Origin: Methylotenera_A sp040387515
Lineage (GTDB): Bacteria; Pseudomonadota; Gammaproteobacteria; Burkholderiales; Methylophilaceae
Direction: 5' to 3'
Length of the DNA stretch: 64,000 bases
NCBI GenBank assembly: GCA_040387515.1
Contig: JAZKDP010000006.1
Coordinates: forward strand, 62,001-126,000
Part shown: positions 42,433 through 50,332 of the stretch, one piece after another
Layout of the letters: each line of letters opens with the position of its first letter
How positions within the stretch are numbered: the stretch's first letter is position 1
Made by a program: the position numbers and the translations under genes
Notes under the pieces: generated by a model
The model's database searches: none
What the model was told of the DNA's origin: nothing
The model's input: the letters and a program-made list of their open reading frames with translations, nothing else

Positions 42433-42794
42433 AGTTATTTCCTTAAGCGGTTGAATTAATGGATATATATTTAATTCTTGATAATTTTTACTGAGCCAGT
42501 TTAACCTTGGTATTTGAACCTGTATGTGCGATAGCCAACACAAAATGTCAGTTAAACTGGCTGGTGAAATTTGCGAGTTAAATTTTCGGTTAAATTAAGC
42601 TGAGGAGTTTTTTAATGCTTTTATTTATTCATTAGCTATGTTCGATATCACACAGATGAGCTTTAATAGATTGGATTAACATGCAAATTAATTGTGAATA
42701 AATTTAAGCAAAATAACTGGTTAAGTTAAAACATTGCGCGTTATTATTTACTACAAAACAGATTAATTTTCAAAGAAAGTGATCAATAAAAATC
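42433..42794. other. Divergent gap with an inverted repeat
   Basis: 362 bases between the hydrolase and the sorbosone-dehydrogenase-like gene. It contains AGCCAGTTTAAC (42494-42505) and its exact complement GTTAAACTGGCT (42550-42561), 44 bases apart, which could form a long-loop RNA stem in the hydrolase leader or be paired protein sites. The part from 42600 to 42780 is AT-rich with no clear motif. Confidence 0.5.
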
Positions 42795-44192
42795 ATGCCA
42801 AATAACCGTTTTACAAAACAATTTAACCCTCAACAATCCACCCAGCAACTGGCTCAACCCAAATTGTTAGCCGTGCTGGTTGCCAGTGCTTTTTTAAGCC
42901 TGTCGGCTTGTAGTTCGGGTGTTAGCGATATTAAAGCGGATAACGCGGTAGGGTTTGGGCCAAATCCGGCATTAAATGCGCCACAAAAACAATTATTGCC
43001 TACAGTGAACATTGCACCAGCAATTGGCTGGCCAGATAAAGCCAAACCAACCGCAGCCGCAGGCGTTTCAGTGGCGGCATTTGCACACGGTTTGGATCAT
43101 CCGCGTTGGTTATATGTTTTACCTAACGGCGATGTGCTGGCCGCAGAAACCAATGCGCCGCCCAAGGGTAAAGTGGATCAAAGCTTCACTCAAACGATAA
43201 GAGGTTGGGTGATGGGCAAAGTGATGAAAAAAGCGGGTGCGGGCGTACCAAGTGCTAACCGTATTATGTTGCTACGCGATTCTGATAATGATGGGGTTGC
43301 TGATATTAATACTGTATTGCTGGATGGCTTGATGTCGCCTTTTGGTATGGCGTTGGTGGGTGATGAATTGTATGTAGCCAATGCAGATGCGGTGATTAAA
43401 TTTCCTTATGCGACGGGCGATTTAAAAATCACAGCGCCTGGCACCAAAGTAGTGGATTTACCTGGCGGGCCAATTAATCACCATTGGACAAAAAACATCA
43501 TCGCAAATACAGATGGCACTAAGTTATATGTAACGGTGGGTTCTAATAGTAATGTGGCTGAAGGCGGTATGGATATTGAAGTTGGCCGTGCGGCGATATG
43601 GGAAATTGATGTTAAAACCGTTACGCAACGTCTTTTTGCAGAAGGTTTGCGTAACCCCAATGGTTTAACTTGGGAGCCTGAAACTGGCGCGCTTTGGACT
43701 GTGGTGAATGAGCGTGATGAATTAGGCGATGATTTGGTGCCAGATTATTTAACATCAGTACAAGATGGTGCTTTTTATGGCTGGCCATATAGTTATTATG
43801 GCCAAAATGTAGATGAGCGGGTGCAACCAGCTAGGCCTGAATTGGTGGCCAAAGCAATTTCACCAGATTATGCTTTGGGTGCGCATACCGCATCTTTAGG
43901 TTTAGTGTCATCTGCCAATGCTAAATTATTGCCAGCAACTTATGCCAATGGTATGTTTATTGGTCAGCATGGCTCTTGGAATCGCAAGCCACGTAGTGGC
44001 TACAAAGTGATTTATGTGCCATTTGCCAATGGCAAACCAGCAGGAGCGCCGATTGATGTGTTGACTGGCTTTTTAAGCAAAGAGGGTGATGCGTATGGCA
44101 GGCCAGTTGGCGTTGCGATTGATAAACAGGGCGCGCTATTGGTGGCAGATGATGTGGGTAATAAGGTTTGGCGCGTAACCGCTGCCAAATAG
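42795..44192 (+). CDS. Sorbosone-dehydrogenase-like PQQ/propeller lipoprotein
   Basis: 465 residues; lipoprotein signal LSLSAC with Cys39. The chain matches L-sorbosone dehydrogenase-family (GDH-B-like) six-bladed propellers: FAHGLDHPRWLYVLPNGDVLAAETN, NRIMLLRDSDNDGVAD (an Asp-rich calcium-type loop), LVGDELYVANADAVIKFPY, EGLRNPNGLTWEPETGALWTVVNERDELGDDLVPDY, and GQHGSWNRKPRSGYKVIYVPF. These residues line the PQQ and calcium sites of the family, so a PQQ aldose/sorbosone oxidation is likely; the substrate is unknown. It is monocistronic, convergent with clsB. Confidence 0.9.
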   Translation: MPNNRFTKQFNPQQSTQQLAQPKLLAVLVASAFLSLSACSSGVSDIKADNAVGFGPNPALNAPQKQLLPTVNIAPAIGWPDKAKPTAAAGVSVAAFAHGLDHPRWLYVLPNGDVLAAETNAPPKGKVDQSFTQTIRGWVMGKVMKKAGAGVPSANRIMLLRDSDNDGVADINTVLLDGLMSPFGMALVGDELYVANADAVIKFPYATGDLKITAPGTKVVDLPGGPINHHWTKNIIANTDGTKLYVTVGSNSNVAEGGMDIEVGRAAIWEIDVKTVTQRLFAEGLRNPNGLTWEPETGALWTVVNERDELGDDLVPDYLTSVQDGAFYGWPYSYYGQNVDERVQPARPELVAKAISPDYALGAHTASLGLVSSANAKLLPATYANGMFIGQHGSWNRKPRSGYKVIYVPFANGKPAGAPIDVLTGFLSKEGDAYGRPVGVAIDKQGALLVADDVGNKVWRVTAAK

Positions 44193-44256
44193 AACAATAT
44201 TATCGCTTTTGGATTGGTTAATTGGTTATTGTGCCTTTGGTGACTATTCTTAATAG

Positions 44257-45444
44257 TTATTGCTGTTTGGAATAACCAATTAACCCAACAAATCCCCGGA
44301 CTAACCCATAAGCAAGCCAAGATAAAAAGCGCTTGAAAATATGACGGTTAGACCACTCGTCTGGCAACACGTGGTAAGCACTTTCCTCAATCGAATGCAT
44401 AATATCTGTGTGCAACTCTGACGCAAAGTGTTTGTCTTTGACAATTACATTAGCTTCGCGCGCAAGTAATAAGCTAAACGGATCAATATTAGAAGAGCCT
44501 ACCGTTGCCCATTGGTTGTCAATTACGGCAACTTTACTGTGCATAAAGCCTTTGCGGTATTCGTATATTTCAATACCGTTTTTTAAAAAATCCGCATAAA
44601 AAGCATGAGTAGCAAACATTAAAAAATATTCCATGCGACCCTGCAGTAACAGTTTGACATTAACACCGCGTTTCGCTGCTGCCAGCAATACCTTGCGGAA
44701 TCGCCTGCCTGGTACAAAATAGGCATTGGCGATAATGATTTCCGTTTGTGCTTGTGCAATCGCCGTTAAATAAGCGTTTTCGATACTGCGCCTGTTTAAT
44801 ACATTATCGCGCAATATAAATGCCGCATTGATACTACGCTTTTTACTTGGGGACGCTTTTTTTTCTTGCAAACTAACTGGCGTTGATGGTTTAGCTTGAG
44901 TAGCCTTTAAATTGTTAGCCTGTAAATGCGTGAAAGAGATGCGGCGCCACAGTTTATTAACGCTGCTTAGCATCGTAGGTAGCAATTTACCTTCTACACG
45001 CACCGCATAATCAATTCGCGGCGGGGTGTTATCTGGCACATTGTAGTCATCAATAATATTGATGCCTCCAACAAAGCCAATTTTTCCATCAATGACAACC
45101 ACTTTACGATGCATACGGCGTAAGCGGCTTTTCTTCAATGTCCAAGGTGAGATTTTTGGCCGATAAAACATCACTTTTACGCCAGATTTTTCTAATTCGT
45201 TAACAAAACCAGCGGATAAGTCTTTACAGCCAAAGCCGTCCAATAATACGTTCACGATTACGCCACGTTGCGCTGCGCGTTTCAATGCATCGCCTATGCG
45301 TATACCAATTTTGTCTGACTCATAAATATACGTTTGCAGGTGAATCTCCTGCGTGGCATGTTCGATTGCAGTCTCAAGTGCAGGAAAATACTCAACGCCA
45401 CTACGCAGTAACTGTATTTGATTGCCGCTAATAAATGGGCTCAT
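44257..45444 (-). CDS. clsB: Cardiolipin synthase B (PLD superfamily)
   Basis: 395 residues, no N-terminal membrane helix, as in ClsB. HKD 1: His112, Lys114, Asp119 in HRKVVVID, then GKIGFVGG; HKD 2: HSKVAVIDNQWATVGSSNIDPFS near residue 310. ClsB condenses phosphatidylglycerol or phosphatidylethanolamine into cardiolipin. A basic, low-complexity stretch (about 185-205, Lys/Ser/Pro) sits between the domains. It follows the EEP-family gene by 51 bases; in E. coli the corresponding pair is ybhP-clsB, the same order, which supports the assignment. Confidence 0.93.
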   Translation of the reverse strand: MSPFISGNQIQLLRSGVEYFPALETAIEHATQEIHLQTYIYESDKIGIRIGDALKRAAQRGVIVNVLLDGFGCKDLSAGFVNELEKSGVKVMFYRPKISPWTLKKSRLRRMHRKVVVIDGKIGFVGGINIIDDYNVPDNTPPRIDYAVRVEGKLLPTMLSSVNKLWRRISFTHLQANNLKATQAKPSTPVSLQEKKASPSKKRSINAAFILRDNVLNRRSIENAYLTAIAQAQTEIIIANAYFVPGRRFRKVLLAAAKRGVNVKLLLQGRMEYFLMFATHAFYADFLKNGIEIYEYRKGFMHSKVAVIDNQWATVGSSNIDPFSLLLAREANVIVKDKHFASELHTDIMHSIEESAYHVLPDEWSNRHIFKRFLSWLAYGLVRGFVGLIGYSKQQ

Positions 45445-45495
45445 GTTTTTGCCAGTTTTTCGTTAGTTAATTTTTGACAGTTATATTTTAGCTGG

Positions 45496-46248
45496 TTATA
45501 TTTTGGTTAGTGTCGCCGTTAAAATCGCGTGGTCAGATAATTTGATAAATCTAGGCCCAGAATGTACTTCTACTTGTTTAATACGAAATCCACGTACATA
45601 AATACGATCTAGCCTTAACAAGGGCAACCATGATGGAAAGCTGCGTGCATGCTGGCCTGTGTGATGCTCAAACACTTCATGCAAGTGCAATCGCTTAGCA
45701 AATTTTTTGCCTGCAGCTGAGCTCCAATCATTAAAATCTCCCGCAATAATCAATGCAGCATCTTCTGGAATATGCGTTTCAATATAAGTCGCTACTGCCA
45801 ATAATTGTTGCTGTCGCCAATGTGCAAACAAGCCCAAATGTAGGCAAATAGCATGCAAAGGCGTATTCCAATCCGGCACATTGATTTCACAATGTAACAT
45901 GCCGCGCTGCTCAGAAGTATGTGCCGAGATATCCTGATTATGCGTGTGAATAATAGGGAATTTTGAAAGCAGAGCGTTGCCGTGATGACCAGCTGGGTAA
46001 ACGGAGTTTTTGCCATAAGCGTAATCTGGCCACACTGAGTCGGCTAAAAACTCTGCCTGACCCGCTACAGGCCATGTTGAAAAGCGCCTGCTTTTGAATA
46101 AGTGTACATCTTGAACCTCTTGCAAAAACACGACATCTACATGTAATTGTTGCAACAAAGCCTTTTGGTGATGCAGTGCAAAACTAGCATCAAAATGCGT
46201 TGAGCCTTTATGGATATTGAATGTAGCGATGCGAAAATCGTTCTGCAT
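45496..46248 (-). CDS. ybhP: Endonuclease/exonuclease/phosphatase-family protein (YbhP-like)
   Basis: 250 residues. EEP fold marks: ATFNIHKG at the start, VFLQEVQD (metal-binding Glu), GDFNDW near residue 166, and the terminal SDHAIL with the catalytic Asp-His pair. No signal peptide. Homologues (YbhP) are encoded just upstream of ClsB, as here, but the substrate is not known; a phosphodiester of a lipid or nucleic acid is possible. It is divergent from the Crp/Fnr gene, with 166 bases between them. Confidence 0.92.
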   Translation of the reverse strand: MQNDFRIATFNIHKGSTHFDASFALHHQKALLQQLHVDVVFLQEVQDVHLFKSRRFSTWPVAGQAEFLADSVWPDYAYGKNSVYPAGHHGNALLSKFPIIHTHNQDISAHTSEQRGMLHCEINVPDWNTPLHAICLHLGLFAHWRQQQLLAVATYIETHIPEDAALIIAGDFNDWSSAAGKKFAKRLHLHEVFEHHTGQHARSFPSWLPLLRLDRIYVRGFRIKQVEVHSGPRFIKLSDHAILTATLTKI

Positions 46249-46414
46249 ATTGTCTCTAATGTGTAATGTTTGATGATTAAGATACCATAACAGGCATAAA
46301 TTTAAAGTAGGAAGGCACTGACAAAAAATACAGCATTGTCCTATGTTTTAGTTATCTGTATTTGTTCAAGATAGAGGCTCAAAAATAGCCATCAATAAGA
46401 ACGGGAAGAGCAGA

Positions 46415-47263
46415 ATGAATACAGTATTGAACACAATATCTAATCAGTCACTCAAGCTGAGTTTAGCTAATGGCTCGCCTCATTTGGCTTCAGAGTCCAT
46501 TAACTCTGAGCCTAATGGACCCAAACAAAATTTATTACTCGCTTCACTGCCATATTCAGAGCTTAGTCTTTGGGAACATGAGCTGGAGTTAGTTGACTTA
46601 AAGCTCGGTCAAGTATTGTGTGAGCCAGGCATTAAACATACGCACGTTATTTTCCCCACCACCGCCATTGTATCTTTGCTGTATACCACGCAAGAGGGCA
46701 CTTCATCAGAGGTTTCAGTTGTCGGTAAAGATGGCGTGGTCGGTATATCCGTATTTATGGGTGGTAATGAAACGCCAAACCAAGCCATGGTGCAAAGCTC
46801 AGGACAGGCATATCGATTAAGTACCAAAATGGCTAAAAATATAGCCAATAAAAATGGACCTTTATTGCATATGTTGCTGAATTACACCCAAATGATGATC
46901 ACACAAATTGCTCAAACTGCAGTTTGTAATCGCCATCATTCTATTGACCAGCAATTGTGTCGACGTTTATTAATTGGTTTGGATTTATTGCAACATAACG
47001 ACTTAATGATGACGCAAGAATTATTAGCCAGCTTGCTGGGTGTGCGTCGCGAAAGTGTGACTGCCGCAGCGCTTAAGTTGCAAGAAGCAGGTGTGATCAG
47101 TTATTCCAGAGGACATATTACCGTGCTTAACCGCCAGCTATTGGAACAGCGTTGTTGTGAGTGTTATGCAATCGTAAAAAGTGAGCAAAAAAGATTAATG
47201 CCGGTTAAATCTAAAGTAAGTAACTACTCGTATAACAGATTGAGTGTTGTGGAAAACCACTAA
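46415..47263 (+). CDS. Crp/Fnr-family transcription regulator
   Basis: 282 residues. A cyclic-nucleotide-binding-like domain (about 58-165: LGQVLCEPGIKHTHVIFPTTAIVSLLYTT, SEVSVVGKDGVVGISVFMGG) followed by a winged helix-turn-helix (about 205-255: MTQELLASLLGVRRESVTAAALKLQEAGVISYSRGHITVLNR). The phosphate-binding cassette of true CRP (RSAxA) and the Fnr iron-sulfur Cys are not evident, so the effector is unknown. An N-terminal 40-residue Ser/Asn-rich extension is unusual. It precedes a CsbD gene by 54 bases and divergent ybhP-clsB, and may regulate these stress genes. Confidence 0.9.
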   Translation: MNTVLNTISNQSLKLSLANGSPHLASESINSEPNGPKQNLLLASLPYSELSLWEHELELVDLKLGQVLCEPGIKHTHVIFPTTAIVSLLYTTQEGTSSEVSVVGKDGVVGISVFMGGNETPNQAMVQSSGQAYRLSTKMAKNIANKNGPLLHMLLNYTQMMITQIAQTAVCNRHHSIDQQLCRRLLIGLDLLQHNDLMMTQELLASLLGVRRESVTAAALKLQEAGVISYSRGHITVLNRQLLEQRCCECYAIVKSEQKRLMPVKSKVSNYSYNRLSVVENH

Positions 47264-47317
47264 CTAAATAGCATTGATTTGTTAATTAAAGAAGCAGGAT
47301 TAATAAAGGAATTACTA

Positions 47318-47572
47318 ATGGATTGGAATGTAATTGAAAGCAACTGGGCAGAATTTAAAGGCAATATCAAACAACACTGGAACAAAATCAACGATAGCCA
47401 ATTAGATTTTATAGCTGGTAGGCGGGATTACTTGGTCAGAAAGATACAAGCAGCCTATGGCATTAGTAAAGTGGAAGCTGAGAGCCAGATTTCTGCTTGG
47501 CAAGATGTTCAGATCAATATAGATGGACATTTTTATGAGTCAAAACCATTTTCTGCTCGGCAACATTTTTAA
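47318..47572 (+). CDS. CsbD/YjbJ-family stress protein 2
   Basis: 84 residues beginning MDWNVIESNWAEFKGNIKQHW, the CsbD signature, then QLDFIAGRRDYLVRKIQAAYGISKVEAESQISAW. It is a diverged paralogue of the protein at 39689. I choose the ATG at 47318, which has AAAGGA 7 bases before it, over the in-frame TTG at 47279. The C-terminal tail after the CsbD core is unlike the first copy (aromatic, Ser-rich). It is likely co-transcribed with the Crp/Fnr gene. Confidence 0.9.
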   Translation: MDWNVIESNWAEFKGNIKQHWNKINDSQLDFIAGRRDYLVRKIQAAYGISKVEAESQISAWQDVQINIDGHFYESKPFSARQHF

Positions 47573-47718
47573 GCATGCGTTGAGCAAAGCTTGAATACAA
47601 ACTCAAGCATTAATTGAGTGATTCGGGCTTTTAAATCATTAACAACTTGAGGGCAGAAAAAAGCTTAGGGCAATTATATTAATGTTAAGTGCCGAGCTGT
47701 TTTTTTGAGAAAAATGCG

Positions 47719-47913
47719 ATGAGAATTTTTAATAAAGCAAAAACACATTTTATGCGGAAAGATGAAAAGGGCGCTATCGTTAAATTTGACACGATTGAAA
47801 ACGTACAAACTAAGATTAATAGCATTTTAGATGGCAGTAATAAGTCATCCAATAATGGTCTGTTTGAGTTTAAAGCTGTGAAAAAACTTGATCAAAAACA
47901 GTGGTCTGATTAA
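47719..47913 (+). CDS. Hypothetical small protein
   Basis: 64 residues from the ATG at 47719 (GAGA about 10 bases upstream); an in-frame start at 47689 adds ten unrelated residues. Hydrophilic, basic N-terminus (MRIFNKAKTHFMRKDEKGAIVKFD), Ser/Asn-rich middle. No family recognised. It is followed closely by another small gene. Codon use looks like its neighbours, so it is probably real, but the evidence is thin. Confidence 0.45.
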   Translation: MRIFNKAKTHFMRKDEKGAIVKFDTIENVQTKINSILDGSNKSSNNGLFEFKAVKKLDQKQWSD

Positions 47914-47923
47914 TAAAATAATC

Positions 47924-48247
47924 ATGACTAAAAAACTCAAAAAATGCTGTGATCAATCAACTTTATTCTCAATAGGCATGATTTTTTGTAGTAGTTTATT
48001 AGCAGAAAATATATCGCTGGAACAGTATCAACTATTACACCAAAACCAAGTATTAACATTTAAGTCTACCGGCTTTCCCAATAGAACATCTCAAGTAGAT
48101 TCGTCTAAATTTGTAACGGGTGGTAAGGGTTTTAAGCATAATAATGTGCTTAAAAATAGTCATGTACCCAAAAACAGTTATATCATTGATCATCAAATTT
48201 TTGCCAGCCCTAAAAATATAAAATCGACAAAACGTATATTTATATAA
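47924..48247 (+). CDS. Hypothetical small secreted protein
   Basis: 107 residues from the ATG at 47924. N-terminus basic, then a short hydrophobic segment (TLFSIGMIFCSSLLAENI) that looks like a signal peptide with cleavage around LLAEN. The mature part is Lys/Asn/Ser-rich without recognisable domain. Its start lies 10 bases after the previous small gene. Unknown function; a lipoprotein is unlikely since the Cys is not in a lipobox. Confidence 0.45.
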   Translation: MTKKLKKCCDQSTLFSIGMIFCSSLLAENISLEQYQLLHQNQVLTFKSTGFPNRTSQVDSSKFVTGGKGFKHNNVLKNSHVPKNSYIIDHQIFASPKNIKSTKRIFI

Positions 48248-48327
48248 CGCGTTATCAATGTTAGGAAATTTCTATTTAAAAAGAGCATACTGATTACTTG
48301 TTTCTATTTTAAAGAGGTAAAAATAAA

Positions 48328-48825
48328 ATGAACCTTAAATTAAAATTCTTACTACCAAACATTAAAGCCGCCCATGAAGCAAGTGATGCAATGTTACTGG
48401 CGCGCATTGAAGACAAAAATGTATGTTTTTTAGCTAAACCAGGTGTTAAATTAGGTAATCTACGACCAGCAAGTGCTATAGAAGCCACCAATGCTGTACA
48501 TGAAGGCTTTAGAGGCGTTTTGCTGGGGGCGGGTATTGGCTTGTTAGGTGGCTTATACGTATTGTATTTTCCGCTGTGGCTTACCGATTCACCACCTTGG
48601 TTCACCAATGCAAGTCCGTTAACTATTTTGGTAAGTACCGGTTTAATGGGCGCTGCTGCTGCTGCTTTTGGTGCTGCTTTGTTAGGTGTTAATTTATTCA
48701 ATACGGATTTAAATCAGTTTAAAAAACGTATCGATAAAGGTGCGGTTTTAATGATTGTTTCAGTACCATTTAACCGCGCAAGTGAAATTCGTCAAATTGT
48801 TAAAAAGCTACATTTGCAATTTTGA
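48328..48825 (+). CDS. Membrane protein of unknown function (DUF1269-like)
   Basis: 165 residues. Cytoplasmic beta-alpha N-terminal part (KFLLPNIKAAHEASDAMLLARIEDKNVCFLA), two helices with small residues (about 65-85, FRGVLLGAGIGLLGGLYVLYF, and 100-130, ILVSTGLMGAAAAAFGAALLGV), then a C-terminal ferredoxin-like half ending VPFNRASEIRQIVKKLH. The domain swap around two glycine-rich helices resembles DUF1269-type general-stress membrane proteins; assignment is tentative. AGAGG ribosome site. It closes the stress-gene run and precedes a terminator. Confidence 0.7.
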   Translation: MNLKLKFLLPNIKAAHEASDAMLLARIEDKNVCFLAKPGVKLGNLRPASAIEATNAVHEGFRGVLLGAGIGLLGGLYVLYFPLWLTDSPPWFTNASPLTILVSTGLMGAAAAAFGAALLGVNLFNTDLNQFKKRIDKGAVLMIVSVPFNRASEIRQIVKKLHLQF

Positions 48826-48922
48826 GATTGAATGCGCTTGAATGAATAATGCTCGCTAGGATTGATGCTAGTGAATTGATTTTTATAGATGTATTGCCAA
48901 TCAACAACTTGTTAACCTATTT

Positions 48923-48968
48923 AATCTAGCCTTGCTTCTGTATAAGCGGAAGTAAGGCTAGATTTTTA
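48923..48968. terminator. Bidirectional terminator between stress run and PepSY operon
   Basis: Stem of about 15 bases (AATCTAGCCTTGCTTC paired with GGAAGTAAGGCTAGATT, one or two wobble pairs) with a 9-base loop, T-rich on the plus side. It separates the gene ending at 48825 from the convergent PepSY gene ending at 48969. Confidence 0.82.
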
Positions 48969-50324
48969 TTAAGACAATAGTGATTTGCGCGTTTTTTTGT
49001 CGCTATACCCATGGCGGGATGCACGTTTACGCCACCAAATCACTATACCCGTTACGCTAAGCATGGCTACTACCAAACCCATTGCCGAAATCAGAATGCG
49101 CCCCGGAAACCCCAATATACGCCCCGAATGTATTGGAAATTGAGCCTGTAAGAAAATGTCGGCAGCAGTGCCTTTCCACGGCTGTCTATCACCTAGATAA
49201 CGCCCATCTTGCGCATCATAATACAAGCGCTTATGGCCAACACCACCAGCACCATGGCCATCCTCTGGATGGTAAAACTGTACGCCGTAAATACCAAAGC
49301 TCTGATTATACAAAGCACTGCCAACTGGTTCAGTCCAGCCACGCGCTTTCGCATCGTCTTGAGCTTTTGCAATCACTTCAGCAAACTGGCGAGTTGGTGT
49401 GATAGGTTCATGTTTTGGTGCACGCGGGCGCAGATCGAAAGGAGATGGCGTGACCTTGGAAACTTTTGTCATGACGGGGTAGAACACTTCGCGGTACAGG
49501 TTTAATGAAAATGCAGTGAAGGCGATGATAAAGAGCAAGCCCCATGTCCACAGGCCAAACGCACGGTGTAAGTCGAAATTAAGTTTGGCTCCACCACTGG
49601 CCCAGCGAACTTTCCAGGCAGGTTGCCAGCGTTGCCACCATGATTTGCTGACAGGCAAGGGTACGTTGGTAGACAAATTCGTGATGTGTAAATCAGCTGT
49701 GGCATCACTTTCTAATTTCACCATAGCAGGTTTTATTACAGCTTGTTTTTTTGGAGTTTGTTTGAATACACGACGCTTTGTTGGCAAGGTCAGGTAAAAA
49801 CCAATAAAGCTATCCAAAGCCCAAAGGATAGCAATAATCCCTAGTAACCATATCCCCCAACGGTCTTTGCCCCACATTTCTGGCAAATGCAGCGTGTAAT
49901 GAAATTTGTATAAAAATGAAACAAAAGTTTCTTTTGTAATTGGCCACACCATGCCCCATTCCCGCTTACCCAGTTCATCACCCGTGGTAGGGTCTATAAA
50001 TACTTGGTTGAAGCCAGGTTTATAGAGGAGGTTGGTAGCTGGGTCGCGTTTTGGGCTAACGCTAAAACCGTATGACTCGCCAGGTTCAATACCTATCGGC
50101 AGATAGGTAACAAGTACTTTGGGGTAGCGTGCTTCGATCTGTTTGGCAATTTCAACTGATGAAAGCGCTGTACCAGTGCCTCGCGCTTCCATCAACTGGG
50201 AATTAAGCCAATCATCTAATTCATGGTCCCATGAGATCACCGCGCCAGTTAGCCCGCTTAAAATCAAGAAGACTGCAATTAATAGGCCAACGTAGCGGTG
50301 GGGAAGTGTAAATGTATGGCGCAT
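48969..50324 (-). CDS. PepSY-associated membrane protein, iron-signalling operon
   Basis: 451 residues with four main helices (about 10-30, 150-172, 245-268, 408-430). Start HRYVGLLIAVFLILSGLTGAVISWDHE and the central LHRAFGLWTWGLLFIIAFTAFSLNLYREV carry the paired His residues typical of the family. It is 8 bases downstream of the STN receptor gene, so almost certainly translated from the same mRNA. The most likely role is reduction or removal of iron from the imported siderophore in the periplasm, as proposed for FoxB/PiuB-type proteins. Confidence 0.9.
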   Translation of the reverse strand: MRHTFTLPHRYVGLLIAVFLILSGLTGAVISWDHELDDWLNSQLMEARGTGTALSSVEIAKQIEARYPKVLVTYLPIGIEPGESYGFSVSPKRDPATNLLYKPGFNQVFIDPTTGDELGKREWGMVWPITKETFVSFLYKFHYTLHLPEMWGKDRWGIWLLGIIAILWALDSFIGFYLTLPTKRRVFKQTPKKQAVIKPAMVKLESDATADLHITNLSTNVPLPVSKSWWQRWQPAWKVRWASGGAKLNFDLHRAFGLWTWGLLFIIAFTAFSLNLYREVFYPVMTKVSKVTPSPFDLRPRAPKHEPITPTRQFAEVIAKAQDDAKARGWTEPVGSALYNQSFGIYGVQFYHPEDGHGAGGVGHKRLYYDAQDGRYLGDRQPWKGTAADIFLQAQFPIHSGRILGFPGRILISAMGLVVAMLSVTGIVIWWRKRASRHGYSDKKTRKSLLS

Positions 50325-50332
50325 CGTAAGTT

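Noticed and set aside
42650..42666. Possible third copy of the AGTGC-N3-ATCGCACA element before the sorbosone-dehydrogenase-like gene
   Set aside because: Only ATCACACAGA-like similarity on one side; the left GTGC arm is missing, so it does not meet the pattern of the other two copies.
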